A DNA stretch of 5,200 bases from Candidatus Zixiibacteriota bacterium (GTDB lineage Bacteria; Zixibacteria; MSB-5A5; GN15; PGXB01), in NCBI GenBank assembly GCA_024230695.1, contig JAAERC010000591.1, forward strand, positions 1-5,200, read 5' to 3'. Under the pieces are notes generated by a model. That model searched no databases. It had not been told where the DNA came from and worked only from the letters and a program-made list of their open reading frames with translations. Position 1 is the stretch's first letter. Every line of letters starts with the position of its first letter. A program made the position numbers and the translations under genes. Positions 1 to 5,200 of this stretch are shown piece by piece.

Positions 1-1170
1 ATTCTGACGAGTCATGCTGGCCATTTCTTCAAGTGATGATGAGGTTTCCTCTAATGATGAAGCCTGTTCGGAAGCACCTGCCGCCAATGATTGACCGGCT
101 GAGGCAACTTGCTTTGAAACGGAACCAACCTGATCGGCACCGCGATTAAGACCATTGATTATTCTGTTAATCGGTTTAGTGATAGCGCGGGTAATCACGA
201 ATGCAAGTCCGACTCCGATTAAAAGACCAATAATAGAAAATATAAGTGTAAATATATTGGCACGGGCTACGACATCGTCTTTACGTTCCTGCATAATCGT
301 TTGAAGCTTATCCATATTATTAGTCATATCAACGGCCGAAACAATAATTGCATCATATTCAGATTTGCTTGTTAAAATAGCATCATGAAATTGAGAACCG
401 GCGTCCTTATATTCATTAAGGTATCCTTTTATCTGGAATGCGGCTGAAGTCAGTTGATTTTCTCCCGACACAAAATTTTCCCATTTCTCGATTCCTTGCA
501 AAGCATTATTTAACTGTTTCTGATATCCAATCCATTGTTCTTCAGCATTAGTGGCAATAAGATAAACTGCGGTTACACGTAAAAGCAGAAAAGGTTCGAT
601 TACATCCTGATCAAGTCCGCTACTAATATATGACCATTTTTTTACACCCTCAATATCACCAGAATTTTCGGCTTCAATTCTGGTGGGGTTAATAATATCG
701 CCCATGGCTTCATTGACTTTATCAGTTATGGCCCAGCCAAGCCGTCCCCATTCTTTAAAGGCCGCATCCTTAGATTTTCTTGCACCAACAAGAGCATCAA
801 CACCAGCTCTGTAATCATCAGCATTTCTAACGACTGCATTAACCAATGATTGGTCTGATTCTGATAGTTCGTCTGATGATAAGATGTTAACAAACGCATC
901 TTTTTGTGATTGATAAACTTCTTCATAACGCTCAACACCATTTTTACCATCAGTCCCAGTAGTGGCAAACCCATGAACCAAAAAGTCCTTGATATGGCCA
1001 CGGCTATCTGATACCAATTGCTTTGAGTCGTTAACATTGGTGGTAACCTTATCAAGTGCTTCCACATTGCTAAGATTAGTCCATCCCGAGTAACTAATAG
1101 CCAGAGCAATAATTATCAAAGCGGCAAATCCTGCGGCTATCTTTGTTCCCAGTTTCATTGATTTAAACAT
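1..1170 (-). CDS. Methyl-accepting chemotaxis protein, N-terminal 390 residues (3' end outside window)
   Basis: Inner-membrane chemoreceptor that would bind a ligand outside the cytoplasmic membrane and control the CheA kinase through CheW. Reading leftward from the ATG at 1170, 390 codons are open to the window edge. Visible parts: a short basic N-terminus and TM1 (about residues 9-27, rich in A/I/L); a predominantly helical periplasmic domain of about 275 residues (about 28-303); TM2 (about 305-327); a HAMP start with the conserved TKP at 331-333; then, after only about 30 residues, the methylation helix with SEQASSLEETSSSLEEM (367-383), whose paired Glu/Gln residues are candidate CheR/CheB sites. 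The signalling hairpin tip must lie left of base 1. A GGGGGA stretch just before the ATG is the likely ribosome site. The size and helical look of the sensor would fit an HBM-like double four-helix domain, but this is only a guess and the ligand is unknown. Family assignment is secure from the methylation helix and two-TM layout. Confidence 0.93.
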   Translation of the reverse strand, partial: MFKSMKLGTKIAAGFAALIIIALAISYSGWTNLSNVEALDKVTTNVNDSKQLVSDSRGHIKDFLVHGFATTGTDGKNGVERYEEVYQSQKDAFVNILSSDELSESDQSLVNAVVRNADDYRAGVDALVGARKSKDAAFKEWGRLGWAITDKVNEAMGDIINPTRIEAENSGDIEGVKKWSYISSGLDQDVIEPFLLLRVTAVYLIATNAEEQWIGYQKQLNNALQGIEKWENFVSGENQLTSAAFQIKGYLNEYKDAGSQFHDAILTSKSEYDAIIVSAVDMTNNMDKLQTIMQERKDDVVARANIFTLIFSIIGLLIGVGLAFVITRAITKPINRIINGLNRGADQVGSVSKQVASAGQSLAAGASEQASSLEETSSSLEEMASMTRQN

Positions 1171-1215
1171 TGCATTCCCCCATTGAAACTTTATTAATAA
1201 TTATCGTTTTAATTT

Positions 1216-1245
1216 TTTGTACCATTGGCGCCCACCTTTTAGTAA
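1216..1245 (-). promoter_or_regulatory. Weak candidate promoter for the MCP gene
   Basis: On the minus strand TGGTACAAA (1224-1216) resembles an extended -10 element (TGn followed by TACAAA, 4 of 6 matches to TATAAT). The -35 candidate TTACTA (1245-1240, 18-base spacer) is poor. Transcription would begin near 1209 and give a leader of about 40 bases. No better sigma70, sigma54 or sigma28 promoter was recognised in this gap, and the base composition makes chance matches likely. Confidence 0.25.
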
Positions 1246-1261
1246 TTCAATTAAACAGTTA

Positions 1262-1282
1262 CTAATTTGTTGTGTAAATTAG
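1262..1282. repeat. 21-bp perfect-arm palindrome CTAATTT-N7-AAATTAG
   Basis: Two perfect 7-base arms, 1262-1268 and 1276-1282, are separated by 7 bases (GTTGTGT on the plus strand). It lies about 92 bases upstream of the MCP start codon and is centred near 1272, about 63 bases before the tentative MCP transcription start. That size and location suit a dimeric DNA-binding protein site, but the arms are AT-rich and the role is inferred. Confidence 0.4.
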
Positions 1283-1342
1283 GAGATTTAATCCTCAAAT
1301 ACACTTACCTATTAAATCGAAATTGATTGAAAAATCTTAACC

Positions 1343-1380
1343 GGGTATATTCGGGGACAAATCAGGTATTCCTTATACCC
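1343..1380 (-). promoter_or_regulatory. Two mutually exclusive hairpins in the leader between the regulator and MCP genes
   Basis: Read on the minus strand, GGGTATA (1380-1374) can pair with TATACCC (1349-1343), 7 bp around a 24-base loop. The same 5' arm can instead pair locally: GGTAT (1379-1375) with ATACC (1369-1365) around the loop AAGGA. The two folds compete for the same bases, as in attenuators and riboswitches. A short T-rich stretch (GATTTTTC) follows about 7 bases after the distal arm, so the longer stem could act as a weak terminator. No known riboswitch consensus, including cyclic di-GMP types, was recognised. A function is inferred only. Confidence 0.3.
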
Positions 1381-1390
1381 AATAAAGGCT

Positions 1391-1438
1391 CTTTAATTTG
1401 GTCTCGAGCTGTAACCTACTGAGAGACATAAATTAAAG
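1391..1438. repeat. Long inverted repeat just after the PAS-LuxR gene (possible transcript-end hairpin)
   Basis: Arms CTTTAATTTGGTCTC (1391-1405) and GAGACATAAATTAAAG (1423-1438) pair over 14 bases (9 outer plus 5 inner), interrupted by a 1 by 2 internal mismatch, with a 17-base loop. It begins 6 bases beyond the TAA of the PAS-LuxR gene, the usual place for a 3'-end hairpin. Against a classical intrinsic terminator: the base of the stem is AT-rich and no T-run follows directly on either strand. It may be a transcript-stabilising or processing hairpin, a protein site, or the remnant of a small repeat element. Confidence 0.45.
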
Positions 1439-1444
1439 ACACTA

Positions 1445-2407
1445 TTAATCCTGTGAGTTTATCAAAAACATCTTTAGATTCACACCTTTATTAACAATAT
1501 TCAATTTATTTCGTATGTTACTTCTTTGTTTATCAATAGTTAAGGGGGAAACATGTAGTATAGATGCAATACTTTTGGAATCCAGTCCATTTCTAATCAT
1601 AGAGCATACTTCAAGCTCCCGGGGAGTCAATTTTATGAATCTGTCTTCAATATCTTTTATAAATGGTGATGTTATATCCGCAAGATTATCAGCCACAAGT
1701 TGAAGACTTTCCTTATCTTTTATATCAACGCGTTCGATTAAAGATGTTAGTATTGGAGTAACTGTTTTATCTATATTGGTCTGGATACGTTGTTTTATCA
1801 GTTTTTTTTCATCTTCAATTTGATTAAGAATCTCTTTCAGCGCAAGATTCTTATTTCTAAGCGCTAACTGCTTAATTACCAAAGAGGTATGAGTTTCTTT
1901 CAGATTTTCGGCGGTGAGATGACTTTCGGTTATATCCTGAAGAGTCTCAACGGCACCGATAATTTTGCCATCTATATCTCTGAGAGGAGCAGCCGTAAAA
2001 TAAAGCCATTTTCCTTTTTCCCCCATATGCGGAAGAAAACCATTCACTTCAAATGCATCTTCAACAAGAGAGTGCCTGTTGCAGCCTTCTCCATATCGAC
2101 TTTTAAATGTGATTTCACTTTTTCTATCAACAATTAAATCGGCCATAACCGGACGTTTTTTCTTATAAAAAGCACTCCACTGCTGGTCGGTCCCGATCAT
2201 TTTGTCGGCAGTAATGCTGGTAAGTTTTTCACAGGCCTTATTCCAGTGAGTCACAATATGATTTTTATTTATCACAAAGGTTGCGATAGAAATACTTTGG
2301 ACAATCTGTGACAGCCACATCTCACCGGTCAATGAACAGCTTTGATCAATTTTATGCTCATCGGTTGATTTTTTATGCCGCAGAGTTCTTTTGCGGTTTT
2401 GCATCAT
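1445..2407 (-). CDS. PAS-domain LuxR-type transcriptional regulator (one-component sensor)
   Basis: Complete 320-residue soluble protein with no membrane segment, so presumably a cytoplasmic DNA-binding regulator that senses a small molecule or redox signal through its PAS domain. Residues about 31-163 form a PAS/PAC unit: WNKACEKLT (55-63), MIGTDQQW (70-77), RPVMADLIVD (85-94), and the PAC end WLYFTAAPLRD (134-144) followed by GAVETLQDITE (151-161). Residues about 164-215 look like a charged coiled coil. Residues about 258-316 are a LuxR/GerE helix-turn-helix, with LTPRELEV (260-267), the turn LDSKSIASILHVSP (275-288) and recognition helix TIDKQRSNIRNKL (290-302). No receiver or kinase domain is present. 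The layout matches PAS-LuxR proteins seen often in Desulfobacterota. The first of two adjacent ATGs is chosen: AAGGGG lies 7 bases upstream of it (10 from the second). It is divergent to the sigma gene and upstream of, and co-oriented with, the MCP gene. Targets are unknown. Confidence 0.9.
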   Translation of the reverse strand: MMQNRKRTLRHKKSTDEHKIDQSCSLTGEMWLSQIVQSISIATFVINKNHIVTHWNKACEKLTSITADKMIGTDQQWSAFYKKKRPVMADLIVDRKSEITFKSRYGEGCNRHSLVEDAFEVNGFLPHMGEKGKWLYFTAAPLRDIDGKIIGAVETLQDITESHLTAENLKETHTSLVIKQLALRNKNLALKEILNQIEDEKKLIKQRIQTNIDKTVTPILTSLIERVDIKDKESLQLVADNLADITSPFIKDIEDRFIKLTPRELEVCSMIRNGLDSKSIASILHVSPLTIDKQRSNIRNKLNIVNKGVNLKMFLINSQD

Positions 2408-2450
2408 ATTATATCCCCTTTATATATTCTATCGGCTTCGGGGATAATAT
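2406..2450 (-). promoter_or_regulatory. Leader hairpin covering the ribosome site and start codon of the PAS-LuxR gene
   Basis: In a minus-strand transcript, ATATTATCCCC (2450-2440) is complementary to GGGGATATAATAT (2418-2406). ATCCCC pairs with GGGGAT (6 bp, four of them G-C), a 2-base bulge follows, then ATATT pairs with AATAT. The loop is 21 bases. The 3' arm contains the GGGG of the Shine-Dalgarno and the first two bases of the ATG, so the fold would hide the translation start. The pairing is seen directly; a regulatory effect is inferred and depends on transcription starting right of 2450. Confidence 0.45.
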
Positions 2451-2459
2451 TTACACTAT

Positions 2460-2488
2460 TTATCAAGGAGAATTCTATATGGTATAAT
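2460..2488 (+). promoter_or_regulatory. Strong sigma70-type promoter for the sigma/anti-sigma operon
   Basis: A perfect -10 box TATAAT (2483-2488) is preceded by TGG (2480-2482), giving the extended -10 motif TGnTATAAT. A -35 box TTATCA (2460-2465, 4 of 6 matches to TTGACA) is placed with the ideal 17-base spacer. Expected start is near 2495, leaving a leader of about 84 bases before the sigma gene. This implies housekeeping transcription rather than only autoregulation by the encoded ECF factor. Confidence 0.72.
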
Positions 2489-2502
2489 ATTAAGTCGGCC
2501 AA
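2474..2502 (-). promoter_or_regulatory. Candidate sigma70-type promoter for the PAS-LuxR gene, overlapping the divergent one
   Basis: On the minus strand TTGGCC (2502-2497) and TATAGA (2479-2474) each match the sigma70 consensus at 4 of 6 positions, with a 17-base spacer. Transcription would start near 2467 and include the leader hairpin at 2406-2450. The element overlaps the right-facing promoter at 2460-2488, so RNA polymerase could hardly occupy both at once. In AT-rich DNA a match of this quality is only suggestive. Confidence 0.4.
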
Positions 2503-2578
2503 TTCATTAGAGCTGTATTTGCTATTCTGGATAATCGATGTTTGTTTTTTTTAAAGAGGTTTTATATATTTCAATATT

Positions 2579-3145
2579 ATGTCAGAAAAAACTGGTGCTG
2601 CATTTAATATAAATATATTGTACGCCGACTTCCTAAATGGCGACAAAACTGCTGAAAACAAGTTATTATCTCATTTGACTGTAAGTTTCCGACTGTTTAC
2701 TAAACATAAGATTTGGGATGAGCATGATTCCGAAGAGATTGTACAGGATGCGCTTATGACAATAATTGACAAATGTCGGAAGATCGAGTTTGAAGCCAGT
2801 TTTGCGGTATGGGCTTATCGAGTGCTGAACAACAAGATAATGAATTATGTCACAACCAAACAAACCCGCAAAAGACTTACCGAACAGCATGGCAGTTTTA
2901 ATAATAGGCCGTCATACCAATGTCATAATGTTGAATTGAAAATAAGATTGAAAGAATGTTTTAATAAAATTAACAAAATCAACTCCGATCATGCCAGAAT
3001 TTTGAATTTAAAATATCAGGGTTATTCAACAGATGAAATCTGTAAAATATTAAAAATCACAAGAAATAATATGTATGTCAAACTTTCCCGAGCAAGAACA
3101 GCATTGGAGATCTGCTTGAAAAAAGGAGACAACGATAATGAATAA
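2579..3145 (+). CDS. ECF-type RNA polymerase sigma factor (sigma70 family)
   Basis: Complete 188-residue protein of normal ECF length that would direct core RNA polymerase to a specific promoter set until held by its anti-sigma partner. Region 2 spans about residues 28-97: the DSEEIVQDALMTIIDK stretch (50-65, the region 2.2 core-binding helix) and FAVWAYRVLNNKIMNY (75-90, regions 2.3-2.4, promoter melting and -10 reading), followed by the basic KQTRKRL. Region 4 spans about 120-180: HARILNLKYQGYSTDEICKI (138-157) and TRNNMYVKLSRARTAL (161-176), the helix-turn-helix that reads the -35. There is no region 1.1 or 3 and no C-terminal sensor domain. The ATG at 2579 is chosen because the reading frame of the conserved region starts soon after it. 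The nearest good ribosome site, AAAGAGG (2553-2559), is 19 bases away, unusually far, and no better in-frame start exists. The last 8 bases overlap the next gene. The ECF subgroup cannot be named. Confidence 0.93.
   Translation: MSEKTGAAFNINILYADFLNGDKTAENKLLSHLTVSFRLFTKHKIWDEHDSEEIVQDALMTIIDKCRKIEFEASFAVWAYRVLNNKIMNYVTTKQTRKRLTEQHGSFNNRPSYQCHNVELKIRLKECFNKINKINSDHARILNLKYQGYSTDEICKILKITRNNMYVKLSRARTALEICLKKGDNDNE
3123..3128 (+). promoter_or_regulatory. Ribosome-binding site of the anti-sigma gene, inside the sigma gene
   Basis: AAGGAG lies 9 bases before the ATG at 3138 and inside the last codons of the sigma gene. It fixes the start of the downstream gene and implies coupled translation of sigma factor and anti-sigma factor. 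Confidence 0.85.
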
Positions 3146-5200
3146 ATGTATCGACAAACGTCTCGGTGACAGGCTTTATGCTTACGAAATAGATCTACTC
3201 AGTACTGAAGAACGCGAGGAATTTGAGATTCATCTTCTTGAGTGCAAATATTGCAACGACCGTGTTCTGGAATTTCAACCGTCAGCAGAAATAATTGAAA
3301 ACGATGAAGAAATCAAGGATGTTGTGACTCGGCTTGATACAAACAAAAACCACTCTAATAAACATTTTGGTACATACCTAAAAAGTGCCCTGGCCGTTGC
3401 GGCTATTATTGTTATTTTATTGGTAAAACCATGGGAGATTGAATTTCATTCAACCAAAGATGCGATGGCTCTGGCAAATCGTATCGCTGTACTATATTTT
3501 GAAAATCTCGCAATTGCTGATGATCCCGAACGAACCGGCGAAATAATTACCGATCTTCTTATTACCGACCTGTCTCAATCTGAGTATATTCAGGTTTTAT
3601 CATACCAGAGATTAAATGATATTCTCAAATATATTGAACGACAAGACGGAAATAAATTAAATGAGACGACATCATCCCAGGTGGCAAAGTTGGGGCGGGC
3701 CAATTGGATTCTTTCCGGAAAAATCCACCAGATAAAACCCCAGCTGATTGTTACTGCTCAATTGACTAACATTGCATCCGATGATATCGTGCAATCATAT
3801 CAAATCAAGGCAAACTCCGATGAAAATCTTTTTACCCTGGTTGATAAACTTACAAAAAATGTCAAAAAAGATTTATCATTGCCTTCTTCTGCATTAAATG
3901 AATCTGACTCTCCAATCGCCGAAGTTACCACTCATTCACAAAACGCATATCTTCACTATCTGGAAGGAATAGATTTTTATGATAGATTCTATAATGAGGA
4001 TGCAAAACGAAGTTTCGAAATGGCATTAAATTACGACTCGACCTATGCTATGGCCTATTATTATCTGACAACTTTAGACAATACTAATAGACATGATTTA
4101 ATATCAAAGGCGGTGGAGTATTCTGAAAAAATAAATATTAAGGAACAGTTATACATAAAAAGTCGTGCGGCGGCAGTTGCAGGTGATCATAATTTGGCTA
4201 TGGATTTCCTTAGTAAACTAATAAAGCAATATCCTGATGAAAAGGAGGCCCTTTATATTCTGGGCGTATTTGAATATCGATATTCAGGTATCAAACGCGC
4301 GATTGATTTATTTGAAAAGGTTATTGAGATCGACCCTCTTGACACCAGAACTATCAATGAATTGGCATATATGTATAACTACTCTGGAGAATATGAAAAG
4401 GCCATTGAAACTGCGAACCGTTATATCAAACTTTCACCCAACGATGCCAACCCGTATGACACCAAAGCTGAGCTATTCGCAAAAAATGGAAGACTTGATA
4501 AGGCGATTGAAAATTATATAAAGGCCGTCTCAATAAAACCAGACTTTGGTCAACATCAAACTCTACTTTCTCTGGGTCGACTTTACGTCTATTTAGGAAA
4601 TTATACAAAAGCGCAGGAATGTTTTCAGGAAGTAATCATTAAGGGCGATCGTTATTCTCGTTCACTGGCCAGAACATCAATGGCGGCAATACCACTCTAT
4701 CAAGGAAAATTTGAAGAGGCGTTAAGAATCCTGATGGATGGTATAACGGTGGATAAAATGGAATTGGCAACAGCCGGTGATAATGGTGCCGAATCTTTTA
4801 AACATTACATCAAAGCCAGAATCCATGTGGAAAAAGGTGAATTGGAAATCGCCGCCAAAGAACTTGGTGAAGCTATACGTGTTCATAATATTGTTTTTCC
4901 TGCTAATCGCCCCGCTTTCAGATGTATGCATGCCGAAGTCCTCGCCGAGGGCGGAGATTTTGACGCCGCACAAAAAATTGTAGATATTTTGGAAAAAGAA
5001 TATTTGGCCGGTGAAATAGCGGCTCAGTCCGGATATTGGTATGCGGTTGGCAGTATAGAATTAGTTAAAGGAAACTACCAGATAGCAGTTGATGCCTTAA
5101 GGAAAGGCATGAAAGCCAGTCCCAATTTTGATTTTGGAATTATTTTGGCAAAAGCATTAACTAAATCGGGCAATTATAATGAGGCTATACATTTGTATGA
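3138..5200 (+). CDS. Putative transmembrane zinc-type anti-sigma factor fused to TolB-like domain and TPR array (3' end outside window)
   Basis: The frame from the ATG at 3138 stays open for 687 codons to the window edge. Residues 1-45 look like a zinc-binding anti-sigma domain: Cys4, then His32-x3-Cys36-x2-Cys39 in HLLECKYC, the ZAS signature. This part would sit in the cytoplasm and bind the ECF factor. A single hydrophobic helix (about 80-97, ALAVAAIIVILLV core) follows. Outside the membrane, residues about 114-245 resemble the TolB-N/FlgO-like alpha/beta domain: RIAVLYFENLAIADDPERTG (115-134), then ITDLLITDLS and the beta strand after GRANWILSGKI. From about 268 to the edge come TPR-like helical pairs, clearest at 371-402, 405-436, 438-470 and 472-505 (for example GEYEKAIETANRYIKLSPND, 417-436), with weaker ones to 687. 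The 8-base overlap with the sigma gene supports a functional pair. Binding to the sigma factor is inferred from motif and context. What the TPR portion senses or holds is unknown. Confidence 0.85.
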   Translation, partial: MNKCIDKRLGDRLYAYEIDLLSTEEREEFEIHLLECKYCNDRVLEFQPSAEIIENDEEIKDVVTRLDTNKNHSNKHFGTYLKSALAVAAIIVILLVKPWEIEFHSTKDAMALANRIAVLYFENLAIADDPERTGEIITDLLITDLSQSEYIQVLSYQRLNDILKYIERQDGNKLNETTSSQVAKLGRANWILSGKIHQIKPQLIVTAQLTNIASDDIVQSYQIKANSDENLFTLVDKLTKNVKKDLSLPSSALNESDSPIAEVTTHSQNAYLHYLEGIDFYDRFYNEDAKRSFEMALNYDSTYAMAYYYLTTLDNTNRHDLISKAVEYSEKINIKEQLYIKSRAAAVAGDHNLAMDFLSKLIKQYPDEKEALYILGVFEYRYSGIKRAIDLFEKVIEIDPLDTRTINELAYMYNYSGEYEKAIETANRYIKLSPNDANPYDTKAELFAKNGRLDKAIENYIKAVSIKPDFGQHQTLLSLGRLYVYLGNYTKAQECFQEVIIKGDRYSRSLARTSMAAIPLYQGKFEEALRILMDGITVDKMELATAGDNGAESFKHYIKARIHVEKGELEIAAKELGEAIRVHNIVFPANRPAFRCMHAEVLAEGGDFDAAQKIVDILEKEYLAGEIAAQSGYWYAVGSIELVKGNYQIAVDALRKGMKASPNFDFGIILAKALTKSGNYNEAIHLY

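Noticed and set aside
726..1109. 127-codon open frame on the minus strand
   Set aside because: It overlaps the MCP gene on the same strand in a different frame. The MCP frame has clear family motifs and runs uninterrupted across it; this frame encodes a Leu/Met-rich sequence without recognisable domains.
1227..1232. GGCGCC palindrome in AT-rich DNA upstream of the MCP
   Set aside because: A six-base perfect palindrome with only a partly symmetric flank is too short to call an operator.
1391..1438. Terminal inverted repeats of a small transposon
   Set aside because: The arms are only 17 bases apart and no target-site duplication was seen, so a hairpin is the simpler reading.
1171..1444. Cyclic di-GMP riboswitch or other known RNA switch upstream of the MCP gene
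   Set aside because: Considered because such switches often precede MCP genes, but the conserved cores could not be found on the minus strand. Only simple competing hairpins are visible.
1515..1703. Short plus-strand open frame opposite the PAS-LuxR gene, with another at 1889-2137
   Set aside because: Both are antisense shadows of a well-supported coding frame, with no ribosome site or recognisable motif.
2541..2552. T-rich run before the sigma gene as an intrinsic terminator
   Set aside because: No stable stem precedes the run of eight T on the plus strand, and a terminator there would cut off the sigma operon from its strong promoter.
2666..2890. Minus-strand open frame of 74 codons opposite the sigma gene
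   Set aside because: Antisense to the conserved region 2 of the ECF factor, and no support of its own.
4237..4521. Plus-strand 94-codon open frame, and similar ones at 4777-4983 and on the minus strand at 4426-4608 and 4722-4973
   Set aside because: All lie inside the TPR-coding frame of the anti-sigma protein, which continues open through them with periodic TPR residues. They are out-of-frame shadows.

Overview
The window looks like a chromosomal segment from a Gram-negative, probably flagellated or otherwise chemotactic bacterium of low to moderate GC (roughly 35-40% by eye). The style of the proteins (a MCP with a very short HAMP, a PAS-LuxR regulator of a type common in Desulfobacterota-like genomes, and a TolB-like plus TPR protein of a type common in Zixibacteria, KSB1 and other FCB-related lineages) suggests one of those groups. 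This is inference from protein style and cannot be settled from the sequence alone.

Layout: (1) bases 1-1170, minus strand: 5' part of a methyl-accepting chemotaxis protein gene that runs off the left edge. (2) Bases 1171-1444: a 274-base gene-free region with several inverted repeats, a possible promoter for the MCP and two hairpin-forming segments. (3) Bases 1445-2407, minus strand: a complete PAS plus LuxR-type HTH transcription regulator. (4) Bases 2408-2578: a divergent control region with an almost ideal sigma70 promoter facing right, an overlapping candidate promoter facing left, and a hairpin that would cover the Shine-Dalgarno and start codon of the PAS-LuxR mRNA. (5) Bases 2579-3145, plus strand: a complete ECF-type RNA polymerase sigma factor. 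(6) Bases 3138-5200, plus strand, overlapping the sigma gene by 8 bases and running off the right edge: a putative membrane anti-sigma factor with an N-terminal zinc-binding HxxxCxxC motif, one transmembrane helix, a TolB/FlgO-like domain and a long TPR array.

The right half is therefore a translationally coupled sigma/anti-sigma pair in which the anti-sigma protein carries a very large predicted extracytoplasmic sensing or scaffold portion. The left half is a chemotaxis receptor with a one-component PAS-LuxR regulator encoded upstream in the same direction. The two halves share the 171-base divergent promoter region, which could allow cross-talk, but no regulatory link can be proven from sequence.

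The two partial genes have no stop codon inside the window. No tRNA, rRNA, CRISPR array, transposase or convincing mobile element was seen.
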